A stretch of DNA of 31,945 nucleotides from positions 390,037 through 421,981 of the forward strand of contig BMAT01000545.1 in assembly GCA_019649035.1 (NCBI GenBank). The letters run 5' to 3'. The position numbers were made by a program, and so were the translations under genes. Shown one piece after another: positions 1-11,344 of the stretch; position 1 is the first letter of the stretch; each line of letters opens with the position of its first letter. The notes under the pieces were generated by a model. It was not told the origin of the DNA and searched no databases. It worked only from the letters and a program-made list of their open reading frames with translations. The DNA is from Elysia marginata. Taxonomy: Eukaryota > Mollusca > Gastropoda > Plakobranchidae.

Positions 1-32
<32 letters not shown>

Positions 33-180
33 TATAAAAATAACAATAATAGTAATAAAAGTAATAATAATGAGAAGAAGAAGAAGAAAATCCAGAAAAT
101 GAAGTAAAAGATGAAGAAGAAGGAGAAGAAGAAGAAGAAAAAGAAGAAGAAGAAAAAGAAGAAGAAGAAGAAGAGGAGAA
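1..180. repeat. Compound (AAT)n/(GAA)n microsatellite
   Basis: A pure ATA/AAT triplet run fills roughly the first 32 bases. It decays through mixed AAT units and then becomes an interrupted GAA/AAG purine tract to about position 180. The array is cut by the window edge. The same two-part order (GAA next to AAT) occurs on the opposite strand at 17675-17790. It has no coding potential beyond low-complexity translation. Confidence 0.95.
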
Positions 181-960
181 GGATAAGGTAATAATTGAGG
201 AAGGAGAAAGGAGGATAAGAGGGAAGAGGACAACGATTTTGTAATACTGTTAGTCTTTGAGAGTGAAATGTATATGTTTTTTAAGATTAGCAGATTGTGA
301 ATTTCAGTACAAACTTAGTAATCATGTCAAAAATATATATGTTCCGATCTGAAACAGTATCTTTGATCTTGCAATCTAGTCTTGAACTACAGACTCTAGG
401 CGCAGAATGATGTAAATCTAGCTATTAGAATTCGAGATTAAAACTTAAGAGTCTAATAGGAGATAATAGGTTCTATCTAGAACAAGATTTCTGGCTCTTT
501 TTTCAATAGATCAGCGTGTAGTTGCACTATGAATTGACCCCCGCTGTCCTCATTTTCACCTTCCAGGCTTTCTGTACCTTACATGAAAATCCAGACCAGT
601 AAGGTCTCTTGTCTTTGGTCAAAGACTACTTAGAAAATTGAATTTATCGATATTTTTAATACACATTGACTCCTCTTGGAAGGAAAAAACCTTCAGTAAG
701 GGCTGGTTTTCCGCTCTTTTCCCATAGTATTCATTCCCTCCCAACAGATTTTCAAATTCAAACCCCGTATCACTGCATAGTAACCTATACTTATGTCACG
801 AAGGGGTACAGTCGAACAAGCCGTTGAGATAAAGTACAGCTCTATAATTATCTTCGTTTTCTAATAGCATAGCCTTCCTCTGCACTTTTGAGGGCTGATT
901 TGACTAGACGGTGCTGCTGTCAGTAAATCTAAAACGTTTTTTTGAGGAGCGTAGAGGCGA
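181..960. other. No recognisable gene or repeat
   Basis: This AT-rich stretch has stops in all frames. I found no splice-bounded coding segment, tandem array or familiar transposon motif in it. Confidence 0.5.
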
Positions 961-977
961 CATTGTATAAGCTATGT

Positions 978-1105
978 TTCTCTAAGTGGCAAGGCGGTGG
1001 GTGCCGAAGCATCTATAAGTCGAAGGTTCGAATCATACTAGGGGCAGACATTTCGGGCATTTCCACTAAAAAGCCTACCTCTCGCCACTGCTAATTTCAT
1101 ACTTT
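978..1105 (+). mobile_element. Probable tRNA-derived SINE head
   Basis: An A-box-like TGGCAAGGCGG begins at 987 and a B-box-like GGTTCGAATC lies at 1025-1034. Their spacing is close to that of RNA polymerase III internal promoters. The flanks do not pair into a convincing acceptor stem, so this is a tRNA-like relic rather than a working tRNA. The non-tRNA body would lie downstream, but I cannot place its 3' end and see no flanking duplication. Confidence 0.5.
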
Positions 1106-1799
1106 TAATGGCTTTATAATGTTTCAATCATTGGCACAGTAATCTGATTGTTTTGAAAAGAAAAACATCTTGGGATAGAAAAGTTGATCGACAGGTCTTT
1201 GGTTTTTTTTTAACCTCCAAAAGAGAATAATGATATATTGATTTTAGCAATGGTTAAAAACTGTTATGCCGGAGCCATTGACTTCTAAATGTTTCCTGTG
1301 CCTGGTTTATGCTGATCATTCTCTGTAGTGTTTGGCTGTCAAAATTTACGCCATCCTAACCTAAGAGCTAGAGTAAAGTATAGCAGACAGGCATAATAAT
1401 GGTGGATCTGCATTGTTCTTACAACACGTATACTGTAAGTGTGTTCGAAATATAGTATTGTTTTATTGTAATTTGTACAGTTTAAATGATTATTAATTTA
1501 CATTTTAACTTAAGTTCACCCTTCTTCTGTTTACAAAAAACCTAGATAAATTTTTAAGGAACATCTCCAGTCATTTCAAGTGTTTTTTTTTCTCCAATTT
1601 TAAAACTTTTTTGAATGCAAGATATAAGAGCTCTCTTTCGCTAAATTTTGCAGCTAGAAGCAAACATTACTCCTAAATGTATTAAGCAGTTTCTGCTCAT
1701 ACAATATCGAATATGGAGTGTAATACTGTATGGATAAAGGATAATATGTATTAAAGATACTGCAAGAAGAGAGCAGGATGAAATAAAAAAAAAAGATTG

Positions 1800-1990
1800 A
1801 GATAAACTAAATTTATATAGACAAATAGATACATTGTAGCCCAGCCTTACGTTTGTATGCTGCGACACAGTGTTTCTCTCCCTCTGTTAGGTTAGCGTTT
1901 CTTCAGGCAACCTTTTTATTTTCCGTTCCGACGCCAAGCTCGTCTAGGTCGTTGTTGGGTCGGCTCGCTTCTATTGCATTAGTAAGTAAA
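1800..1990 (-). repeat. Dispersed repeat tail, copy 1
   Basis: This shares its organisation and much of its sequence with 4795-4925. Both copies contain, in the plus direction, ATACATTGTAGCC, then a cytosine-rich stretch ending in TTTCTC, then a conserved segment before the AT-rich end. On the minus strand it reads like the last codons and 3' end of a retroelement. I cannot assign the clade (CR1-like or Penelope-like are possible). Intervening positions differ, so both copies are old. Confidence 0.5.
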
Positions 1991-2229
1991 TATCTTTTAC
2001 TAGACATACATGTCGACAAGATTTTTTTTTTGTTTAAAATTAAAAGTAGGCTTCTTTGTTAGTGTAAAAGGTTTTTTTTTGATAGGCACAAGTTACATTT
2101 TTTTTGTTGTTGTATAGTAGTTAGTACGCATTTTGTTTTTCTATAATTTACTATGAAATTTTAAAGTCTTCTTTGTTTTCTTCAAGTTCCCAAGGGAGAG
2201 AGAGAGAGATAAAAGAGACTTCGAGGGGA

Positions 2230-2910
2230 GGAGTATATTAGGATTCATCTCGTTGCCACAGAAGATCCACCTCGCAACTGCAGAAAGAGGAGCTGTGTGC
2301 AATCGGATCCGACTGCTAGAGCTGACAGGTATTACCAGCCACCAGATGCAACAAAATAAAAGCAAAAACATGATAAGCTTCTGGTACTACATGGTACACA
2401 TTGAAAATGTTAAACACCATATTACATGAATTTTCGATTCCAGGGCACAGATTTCTGCCATAATATCGAGATGTTGGCGTAATAGAAAAAAAGGAAAACA
2501 TCAGCTGTATGCACCCCAGAGGTTTGGTGTAGTTTAATGGAGAAGGCTAAGCCCAAAAACCCATTTAAGGTTGAACGCATGGTAGGGCAGGATTTTGCAG
2601 ATATTGACCCAGTGATGGCACAGCTTGTGTTTAGGAACACTGTAATGGATAGGTCTATATTGAAAATCTAGAAGGCTACTCGCATCAAGATCTGACTACA
2701 AAACTCTTGACGCTACTTTGTAGCCTACACCCCTAACAATGATGAAGCAAAACCAGGACCCCCCAAAAATGGTTCAACTGGAACCTGTCTACAGTAAATG
2801 AAGAGACATCCCTCCTGCTAAGTTTAAGTGCTTATACCCCTTTATAATACCGGGATTTTTATAAGTTGCTTTGAGCAATTATGCCTTCACCACGTAAACT
2901 TCGTCCTGCT
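2230..2910 (+). pseudogene. Relic of a multicopy transposase-like ORF (C-terminal part)
   Basis: Broken plus-strand frames carry a recognisable order of motifs. MISFWYYMVHIENV lies at about 2369-2410. Next comes FSIPGHRFLP at about 2430-2459, followed by YRDVGVIEK. Then comes VWCSLMEKAKPKNPFKVERM at about 2522-2581, with a further stretch to a stop near 2670. This order resembles the C-terminal part of large multicopy invertebrate proteins with a 'GH-x-x-LP-x-DRDFG' signature, often annotated only as DUF7869-like or transposon-derived. The family link comes from memory of that pattern, not from a search. There are several frameshifts and stops, so it is non-functional. A short open frame at 2881-3000 (MPSPRKLRPADAVVP...) follows and may be unrelated. 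Confidence 0.4.
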
Positions 2911-3000
2911 GATGCTGTTGTGCCGCATACGTCCACACTGTCTTCGGAGGATGATACGGAGCCGAACCTTGAAATGCCCTGCTCTGATTCACAAATCTGA

Positions 3001-4150
3001 TTAATAATTGCCATTGCCTTAGTAAAATTTTGAAAATCTTTTTGTTTTTTTTTTAGAATAAAATTAATTGTGGATATATCTTACCAAATTAATGAATGTG
3101 TTTGCTTGAAGTTTTTTAAAGCTTGCTTTCTTGAAATTTTCTATTTTTTTAATAAACTATGAATAGAACTTTTTATATAATACAGAGATGTATAAAATTT
3201 CACTTTTTTTTGTTGAAAACTATAAACACTACAACAGACCTAAAGTCTTTTATAATTATGCATTTTAACAAAGTTTGTTTCAACTTCTACATTTACCTTG
3301 AACTCGCAGACTAGCAGGAATAAAGGACCGAGCCATTTACTGTTTATGGCTTTAAACAATGATATTTTATTTCATTTTCTTTTCAATGAAGCCACATAGC
3401 CTTACATTGCATTATCATGCTGAAAATAGAGTAGAGTGGTGGAACCATTGGGGACTCTGGCTTGTATTTTATTAGTCTTGTTATTCAGGTGAAAACCGAA
3501 TTTCAATGTTCTATGCATGAACCTGATACAGTGTTGCGAGTTATCAGGTTCGTGCACGGAAATCAATGAAATATTTTATCATGTTTGGAAGACTTTCTGC
3601 AATAACTTCATTAAAGAAACTTTTCTTTGTCAATTAATTTTTATAGGTGGACTTTATATATCCAGGATATCATACATGTGTTGCTTTGTTGACTTGATTA
3701 AATAGGTTTTTTGTAAACACCTAACCGTGGATGGATTTTTCTCAGTTTGGTCTCTATGTGTGTCATCAAGTTCATGCATGGGGTCACAGTTTTTAAGTCT
3801 CTTCCTGCAAAGATAACTTCTCCTTTTAAATTTTCTACGAAATGGTTTGTGCAATGTGTATGTCATGTGTGTTTAAAGTACTTTAACCAATCAAGAGCTT
3901 TCCCCCGTTAACACCTGCCGCATGTTTTAATTTGGATACGCCTGAGAATCTTCTAGAGCTCTCTGGGTTGTAATAGACGTCCTCTCAGATAGTTTCGGTC
4001 ACTGGACTCATAGCAATTCTTAGGTAAAAAAAATATAACCATTATCCTACTTTAGGTCTTGTTTTCGCCCTCTTTGTTGTGGACTCGGTGAGTGTTTTTG
4101 TGCGTCTGTCTAAGTATTTCCTTTGAACTCATTTTCCATCCAGTCCCACC
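3001..4150. other. No recognisable gene
   Basis: AT-rich sequence with T-runs and short open frames under 75 codons. None has splice-like boundaries or familiar residues. I found no tandem repeats or terminal inverted repeats here. Confidence 0.45.
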
Positions 4151-4156
4151 TATCTT

Positions 4157-4657
4157 CTATCCTATTAATTCCCGGGGCGTTTTGATCTCGTTCAAATCTT
4201 GTGCAAATGCCTCCCATCAAATTGGAGAAAGCTCATGTTTCCTCTGACGTAAAAGATCATTCAGCAAGTCGGAGAAATTAGAACCTTCTATAACTTGATT
4301 GTTTACTACTCTTTCACTTTTCTTTGTCCAATGTCTACCTTTATGATCTTTTATAAGATCTAACAATATCTGGGCCTTCTCGCGAATGATGGTTTGGACA
4401 CTCTCAACAGCTCGCTGTTCCTGTCGCTCCCGCGTAATTATAGAGGTATCCACTGTTATTCTTCAACCGTCTTTCAGCTTAGAGGCACCGTCAATTATGC
4501 TGAGATCTTGTTTTCTGATTGTTGAGAGTTCCACCTTACCAAGCTGAGTTCGTTGTCAAGTTTCGACGTGGCGTTGGTCGAGTCTTTCTGAGACGGTTTT
4601 CTATTGTCCACAACAGACTAAAAATCTCTGGTCAACAAGAACCATTTTCTTAGCCAT
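4157..4657 (-). pseudogene. Decayed accessory gene of a Maverick/Polinton-like element
   Basis: One frame can be followed from an ATG at 4657 (MAKKMVLVDQRF...) to a stop at 4157-4159. It is interrupted by several in-frame stop codons but needs no frameshift over about 165 codons. The central part (4453-4217) is clean and predicted helical, rich in E, R, K and Q. Near the C-terminus come VIEGSNFSDLLNDLLRQRK, a stop where a glycine codon would be expected, and WEAFAQDL. A short 'MxKKxxLVD' start with a 'GSN..DLL..L.R.RK...P.GW..F' ending is, as I recall, typical of small proteins encoded near protein-primed polB in Maverick/adintovirus-like elements. Its role is unknown to me. A polB relic lies 1.3 kb away in divergent orientation. 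Inactivated by nonsense mutations. Confidence 0.45.
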
Positions 4658-4794
4658 AACTTAAGTCAGCAGAGAGCCATGAATCCCCAGCACAGGCCTT
4701 AAAAACGCTTGTAAAAACTCACCTTTTTGTAGTAGACGTATTTTTTGTTTGAGTTGTTTCTTTTAAGTTTTTAGATTACGAAGTGTTGATTTGA

Positions 4795-4925
4795 ACGAGG
4801 TCAGGTGTTTCTTTATATATAAATATATACATTGTAGCCTAGTCGTGCCTTATTTTTATACGACACCGTCTTTCTCGCCGTCTGGCTGAGACTCGTCGTC
4901 AGGTGTATATATATATATATATATG
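4795..4925 (-). repeat. Dispersed repeat tail, copy 2, with (TA)n
   Basis: Related to 1800-1990: TATATACATTGTAGCC, a 30-base diverged stretch, then the TTTCTCGCCGTCTGGCTGAGACTC region, then an AT-dinucleotide run at about 4905-4934. The dinucleotide array immediately beyond the conserved block fits a retroelement 3' end, which would read on the minus strand. Confidence 0.5.
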
Positions 4926-5285
4926 TATATATATGCCGTAATAACTGATCACAATTTTTATATTGAAAATTCTTGCGTCTTTTTTAAAATTTGCTTGCTT
5001 TGTTTTTGTTAAAGTTTAGCGTTTCCATTGTAACTTAACATATATTTTTGTGATGGAATTGTTCAAGTGTTTTTTGATACCAGGAACTACTTAAGCACGA
5101 AATAAATTTTGTTCGGATCGTAAACTTTTAAATCTTTTAAGCCATGAGTTATATAGTTACATAACTAAACCATTTCATTTGTTTTACTGTATGTCAGTGT
5201 ATCCTCATGGTTTTCTACAACGGATCGAGTAATGGAACTTGAACGCTCCATATGTAAGTGGTGGTGATACCCTAACTGTGGAACC

Positions 5286-5566
5286 TATAGAATGTTCAAA
5301 TTCGCTAATAAACATGATGCTCGTAACTTGACCCAACCTCCGGTTCATCTCATCCATACGTTTTCTTGGGAATTATTTCCAGATCAGAATGTTTGGCACC
5401 CTCGCGCCTTCGGTGGAGCTAATAAATACCCTGATTTCACTAATCAACGGATCATTTCAATCAGGTTTTATTACATTTTTACACCCAGTCTCTTAATTCT
5501 AACGCTGTGGATTACCCTGGCCTCAACAACCGTAGATAAAGTCCACCGAATCAAGGAGGCATTAAG
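5286..5566 (+). CDS. Candidate exon with a hydrophobic segment, unrecognised
   Basis: An open frame of about 92 codons starts at an ATG at 5292 and runs to a good donor, AAG|GTAAGT, with the exon ending at 5566. It begins MFKFANKHDARNLTQPPVHL. It contains a 19-residue hydrophobic stretch (FYYIFTPSLLILTLWITLA), which could be one membrane span, and ends in a charged tail. I do not recognise the protein. It lies between the two Maverick-like relics, so it could be part of that element, an unrelated host exon, or a chance open frame. The donor is the main support. Confidence 0.25.
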
Positions 5567-5570
5567 GTAA

Positions 5571-5965
5571 GTGGTTTAATGATCAAGTGTAGAGTAATAA
5601 TTATAGCATTAGCAATTTCGTTTAAAATATTCTGTGATAGAAGAGGAAGCTAAAAAACGTGAACAAGAAAGAGCGAGAAAAAGAAAAATAGTTATTGGAT
5701 GGTGCGCTGGGGCCGTGTTATATTCACTGAACATGTAATTTAATGTAGCTAAAAATATTACTTCTTAAAGAACGTTAAGACAAATGAAATAACGTTTTTA
5801 TTGAGTAGTTTTCTAGGATCTTCTGGAAACTTTTTAATGGCCCGGGTTCAATAACTATTCTTGTTTTTAAAATATTTTAGTATACTTTTAACACATGAAG
5901 GTGTCTGTATTCCTTTTCAACACCATTTTCTCTCAATCCCTTCCCCCTTTAGGCACACATATCCA
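5571..5965. other. No recognisable gene
   Basis: A purine-rich patch (about 5640-5695) and AT-rich sequence lie between the candidate exon and the polB relic. No ORF or repeat stands out. Confidence 0.4.
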
Positions 5966-7785
5966 CTAAAAGTAATCTCAAATCGCACATCAATCAAGTC
6001 CATCTTAACTTACGTCGATTCTACTGTCAAACTTGTGGAGAAACTTTTACCGCAAACAAACCCTCGACAGGCACATGCGCATACATCTTCAGAACAACAC
6101 CTCAACCAACATAGTGCCTTTGCCTGCAACCTCTAGGGAGATCATTCCTCGGGACGAGGTTTTGCTGAATGTATTATACAACTTAAGAGCGGAGAGGAAG
6201 CACTGGTACATTCATATGGCGAGAGAGTGGTTGGAGTATGTTTCAGACACACATAATATCACTCTTGAGCATGCTTTTAACGCTTGGGAAAGGCAAATAG
6301 GCAAAACAAAAATAATAGTTGATGGTTGTTATACCAAAAAAAAAACCAACAAGACGGTCTATCAGTATCACCCAGTTCCATGGATGTCTATAGCACGGTC
6401 ATGAGTGTAATTTGATGGCTGGGTACCATGTCAACTCTTATAATGGAGCAGCACTGAGAGAGCTGCGGGATGATACGGAAGAAATAACTTAATATTTTAG
6501 AGATGCCGTGAATTTGAAGGTGGCAGAGATGAGAGAATGCGATTGGAGGGCTCTCGAGAAATGTAACTCTGAATCTGGAGAGTTTGTGAAGGAAAGACTT
6601 AGTACTCTTTTGCACAAAACATCAGAGAAGAAGACATTTTAATCTTTATCTGAATTCATTTAGTGTGATGTCCGCGTACCCCTGAGTCGGAGGATCATTT
6701 CTCTGTAATGCAACCTGTTTTTCAAAACACAAAGTAAGTAGAAATGACATTGGTGACCGCATGAAAACTTTCGCGGAGACGAATAATCTAATTCCAGTTT
6801 TCCACAACCTCGACGAAAATCATATTGCGAGTTAAAAAACAGCTCGTTTTTCATTTCTCTGATGGTATCTCGAACATGGGTTAACCATGTATTGAGTAAC
6901 ATCAATCTTGTTGTGGAGTATCAACCGAAGGCATGCTTCAGAAAGTTTGGCGAAAAGGTGTCACTCGCCAGACGTGACTGAACTTTTAGGGAATTCCGCT
7001 TACGGCAAGACGTTAAATACTGTAATCAGGCATCGCGATTTGAATTTCATGGACCTTATCCAAGCATCTAAAGCTGAAAAAAAAATGGTTTTAGGAATCT
7101 CACAGAGCTGGATTATAACCTCATCGAGTTTTCTTTTTATAAGAATGTTGTGGTTTGGGATCTACCACGACAGATTGGTTTTATAGTTTACCTATGTATA
7201 CGCTAAATTATGGATGTTAGAATTTCACTATAATTTCCTTGATCGTTTTGTATACAGATCAGATTACAAACTGGTGGGAATGGACACAGATAGACTCTAC
7301 TTGGTTTTAAGCGGGGAGAAGTTGATTTGACAAGAGCTACGGGAACAGTCCCAGCCGAGGCTTGTCTTCAGGATAGGAAACAGTTTAAAACAGCGAGATT
7401 GAATGGCGAGGATTGGGGCTCTTCAAAATGTGAGGAGTGCTACAGACAACAGTGTAATACCAAAAGAATACCAGGTCTTTTCAAAAGAGAATACACAGGC
7501 GATGGTTTCATTGGACTTTGCTCAAAGACATAATTACTGTTACAACAACGATAGGAAGGATAAGTTCAGTTGTAAAGGCTGATAAGAACACAATTGACGA
7601 AGAGCAGTATGAGAATACCCTAAAAAAAGAACCCGTGAAAGTTGCGTGAACTAAAGTTTCAGGACGAACAGAAAGGAATTATTGATTTAAGTTCAGCAGA
7701 GAAACTCATTGTCTTAACTCTTATATTTATAGCAAGTGCGTGGTTCACTCAGATAGGATGTCAACTCGACCCATTAGACTTAGAG
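5966..7785 (+). pseudogene. Fossil B-family DNA polymerase of a Maverick/Polinton-like element
   Basis: Related protein segments follow one another on the plus strand in shifting frames. First is a C2H2-like finger (about 5966-6085: YCQTCGETF, then RHMRIH in a second frame). A helical region (6150-6345, ERKHWYIHMAREWLEYV) follows. Next is a stretch with GHECNLMAGYHVN and a following ECDWR (about 6390-6555). The palm region then has LLGNSAYGKTLN (about 6982-7017), GMDTDRLYLV (about 7275-7304), where the usual serine after DTD is arginine, and RIPGLFKREYTGDGFIGLCS (about 7465-7525). The last recognisable part ends near 7785. This order matches the protein-primed polB family of Mavericks and adintovirus-like elements, which replicates the element's own DNA. 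Many stops and frameshifts show it is dead. No integrase, ATPase or capsid gene was found nearby. Assignment to polB is strong; the exact lineage is uncertain. Confidence 0.8.
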
Positions 7786-8219
7786 TTTAGGTTTAGTTGC
7801 TTATAAATGAGTGGTCAGTTTAGATAATTACTGACGGGGCATAAATGCATGAACTTTGATGGTTAGGTTAAGATAGTGATTAAAGACAATATTTAAAAAA
7901 TGCTGCTAACATTAACCCTACCGCGATGCTTATATTACCCTAAAGCTGTGCTTACTGACCTAAACCATAAACCATTCGAACTGAGCCTAACCCTTTACGT
8001 CTGACCCTAATCCTAAAAACTTTTTCATGAATCGTGACCCTCAGGTGGGATGAGTAGTATACAGTCAAGCAGACTCATGGCGATAGAAGGTTCACTCGTT
8101 TTTCTGGCTGCCTCTAACTAGCCTGAGACACTTTCACGTAGTCGGCTTACGTAAATGTAAAGGGTATAGGTTTATTTGATTTGGCGTATTTTTGTATGTG
8201 TTTTAACACTCAAAGCCAT
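7786..8219. other. CCTAA/TTAGG-rich non-coding stretch
   Basis: TTAGG-type words occur at 7770-7875 and CCTAA/ACCCTAA-type words on the same strand at 7912-8012. They are separated by variable sequence, giving weak overall inverted symmetry. It is not a tandem array. No coding potential seen. Confidence 0.4.
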
Positions 8220-8453
8220 TTAAATCAATTTCGTACTAATAGTACCATTTGCATTGCAACTAAATTCTAAAGTCTCACAATCGAGGCTTGAGAAACTATT
8301 TTTCAGAGTGAACAGCTTCACAGGTTCTGACGTGGAAAACGTAGGGACAGTGTGGAGTGTTGTCATCAGTGCAAGTACACCCGCTAGCTTATGGTTCAGA
8401 GATCGATGCTGATAAGTGATATCTCCCCCTTTCTGGCACTTGAGGTACACCTT
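8220..8453 (-). CDS. Weak candidate exon, unrecognised
   Basis: An open minus-strand frame follows an AG preceded by an AT-rich tract (AATAAAAAG|GTGTACCTC) and runs about 77 codons to a TAA. It contains spaced cysteines (YLKC, SSLDC, LEFSC) near an NGT sequon, so an extracellular module is conceivable. No family is recognised and the acceptor is poor. It may be a chance open frame. Confidence 0.2.
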   Translation of the reverse strand, partial: KVYLKCQKGGDITYQHRSLNHKLAGVLALMTTLHTVPTFSTSEPVKLFTLKNSFSSLDCETLEFSCNANGTISTKLI

Positions 8454-8861
8454 TTTATTATATGATTGAAAAATATTTATCTTTTTTTTAAAGATACGTT
8501 TATCAATTAACCTTTTTAGATACTAAACTAAATGTTCTTATTTTTAGTCTTAGGCTTATTCTTTCATATTTATTATTGTAATTTATATGAACCTTATTTT
8601 CCAACAACTTCACTCACATCATGTTCATTAAATTCTATAACTATTTTACTCCTTTAATACGAATACTAGCCCAGCGATAATGGAACTCTTATAAGTTATA
8701 TTTTATGATGATATAAATTATAATAACTCGCTTACCATTTGTTGTTTCTTCTTAATAATTTATAAATATAGCAAGCATGTCTAAACAATATCGTAATCGA
8801 TTTTTTTTGTTTAACTTTAAGTTTAACTCTATCAGTTTAGACGTGCTGTATAGAAGATATG

Positions 8862-8960
8862 GGTTCACTGGATCAGAAGAAATTCGATCACGGCGATGAC
8901 AGTAGTGACTGCAACACTCGCTCCCCGAAGAAAATCGGATGTAGCCACACCAAGACATCT
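8862..8960 (-). CDS. Weak candidate exon with a membrane-like segment
   Basis: On the minus strand, CACTGTAG|A is followed by a frame reading CLGVATSDFLRGASVAVTTV and then IAVIEFLLIQ before a TGA. Codons look coding-like and the segment is hydrophobic enough for one membrane pass. A different frame of the same DNA is also open and cysteine/histidine-rich, so the reading is not secure. No neighbouring exon confirms it. Confidence 0.18.
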
Positions 8961-11340
8961 ACAGTGCTAATGGTCAAAGAGAGGTAACAACTAAAAATAC
9001 AAATACTTTAGATTAGGCTACATCAATTAATTCACTTGGTATAAAGCTTCACATATTTACCACCGGCCAGTTTATACGCAAACATGTTCATAATTGGTTA
9101 TTGTCATTAGCGGACATTCTTACCTTGGTGTGAATGATTGATGAAATTGTGTATGACGTCGAACTACCGATCACTCATCACGATAGAGGGTCAATACAGT
9201 CTACTTGAAGTAGTACTATTAGTTGATGAAACACACAACAAACACCGTCACCTTAGAATTAGATTGTCGTCCTTCATTATGACTCCACTGATCCTGATTG
9301 TTTATCACGACGGATGGTCAGTGGGCTCTATGATGTCCAGTAACTGAGTAAGGGACTAATGGCTACTTTGGTGCTAAGACAATAGCTAGTAGTGGACGCA
9401 AGCTATCGAGAATCACCAAAATGGATACAGGCTATCGAGAGTCATTTCAGACACTTTTACCACGGTTCAGTGTACTGGTCCGTACTGTCCAGTACCTTGA
9501 TAGTTGATCAATGGCTAGTGTTTAATTAGAACATTGTTTACCTTGATCAATCTAGTATATAGTAGTAATTTGGGGTATAGAACCTCCCTATTACTTCTCA
9601 AGAACTACACTGAGGTGTTCATCAGAGGACAAGATTTCATTTTTTAATGTTATTTTATTTCTTCTCGTTCATATAACTATAGGCTAGTTTAGATCCATTA
9701 CCACCTGTATTCAGTAGGCTACGACTTTTGACCTTAAAGTCATTAACTAGCCCGACACTAATAGTATTATCCAGATAATGAAAGTTCTTTTTTGTTTCGC
9801 TTGTTTTACTTATTTTTTTTTTCACAATCATTTTACTCACCAGTAATAGTTACTTGTTTATATTTATTTTTATATGCCCTATATTTTTCATGAAGAGTAA
9901 CTAAGACAGGTGTTTTTAAGAGACTCGACATTATGGTTGGGAGATATTACCCCACCCACCACGTAGGCCTACTCTTTTTTCATCTGACTATCATCTTTTC
10001 AGCCCTCTAATTTCAAAGCCACCTTGCAATTGCATGCCAGAAATTTGACTCCGATGAATTTCTCATTAACTAAGTAAACGACGAGATGACTAAGGTTGTC
10101 AAAACAATCTTCCGGGAAGGCATACATTCCATGACACAGGAATGACAAAAATACATTGATGATTAAGGCAACTTTTTTTTTAAAAAAATAGACAAATACT
10201 TGAAATAGTGTGCGGAATTTTGGTGTACGTTTGGATAAGACAAAAAATTTTAAAAAATGTGAAGTTATAATGGTTTTCATATCACTATCGGTTTCTATGC
10301 GGACCGCGTACTTCCGCCCAATGCTTGGTCATTGAACATGTCTTACCTAGTATATTCAAGCTATTTTCTCACCGTATTTGACTCAACAAACAACGCTGCA
10401 TTTACATTACGTTTACTAAATTACTTCGATTATTGATCTCCCCCATCCACTTCCGTACTCTTTGACTGTCTCCAGACAACTGCGAGTTGGTTTAACTTTA
10501 AGGTTTTGAAATGAAAAATGTATTGGCGCGTTAAAAGTAATAGAACCGTAGCTTTAAATTTAATGTATTTCGTTGATCTTATCATCTAGTGTTATCCAGA
10601 GGCAGATAATTGTAAAGATTTTTGAACAAAATATAATTCCTAACTTAAGTTAAATATTCGTTTTATTTACAAGGACAACAAAAATTTCTAGTAAATCAAT
10701 GAAGCATTATTACTTCAATTTCAAAATTATTATAGACACAGTGAGGGAGATACTGAGGGAGAGGGAGGGACAAATGAAAGAGAGAGACAGAGGTAGGGAG
10801 AAAGGAAGAGCAGGTGATTAATGACTAAGGAAAAAAAACAAAAGACAACAAATGCATAAAATAGGTTTATTGTTTCAGTAAAATCATATTTTAAAAAAGA
10901 TAATAAATACGGATAAACAATCTGGCAAATTCTGAAAACAAAGTTTTGTTCTAAAAAAATCTGTAGTAATAGAGAGGAATTCATGTCAAATAAGGTGACT
11001 TTGAATTATGAATACCAAAGATAAGTATGAGAGCAAAAAACAAATAGGCTTTTAAAAATAGCAACACAATCAGCACATTCTGGCTCACCTATTTAATTTA
11101 TCTTTATACAATTGCTTTGTACCGCCAGCGTGGAATAACATCCTGTATTGTTCCGGTACCGTATCCCAAAAATAATGAAAATCTTCGAAAGATGTAAAAG
11201 ACGCACTTGCATAGAATAAATTAGTATAGTGAACATCCCGACTTCAAAGCAAATAGGAGCGTGGAGGATGCGATACTCCATGTTCTGAATAACTCGTACG
11301 CACATCTCAACAAACGAAAAGCAAGCCTAAGTCTGATGTT
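8961..11340. other. Long AT-rich interval, no supported gene
   Basis: Short open frames of up to 93 codons occur on both strands (for example 9999-10280 on the minus strand), but none has convincing splice sites or family motifs. A GAGGGA-type purine patch lies at 10741-10800. A short direct echo, GGCTATCGAGAGTCA versus AGCTATCGAGAATCA, is found at about 9401-9445. Confidence 0.45.
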
Positions 11341-11344
11341 TTTA

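Noticed and set aside
7770..8012. Possible interstitial telomeric repeat (TTAGG/CCCTAA words)
   Set aside because: The words are scattered with irregular spacing and no uninterrupted array; this is ordinary interspersed sequence.
9999..10280. 93-codon minus-strand frame
   Set aside because: No family resemblance, no acceptable acceptor, and composition is typical of AT-rich non-coding DNA.
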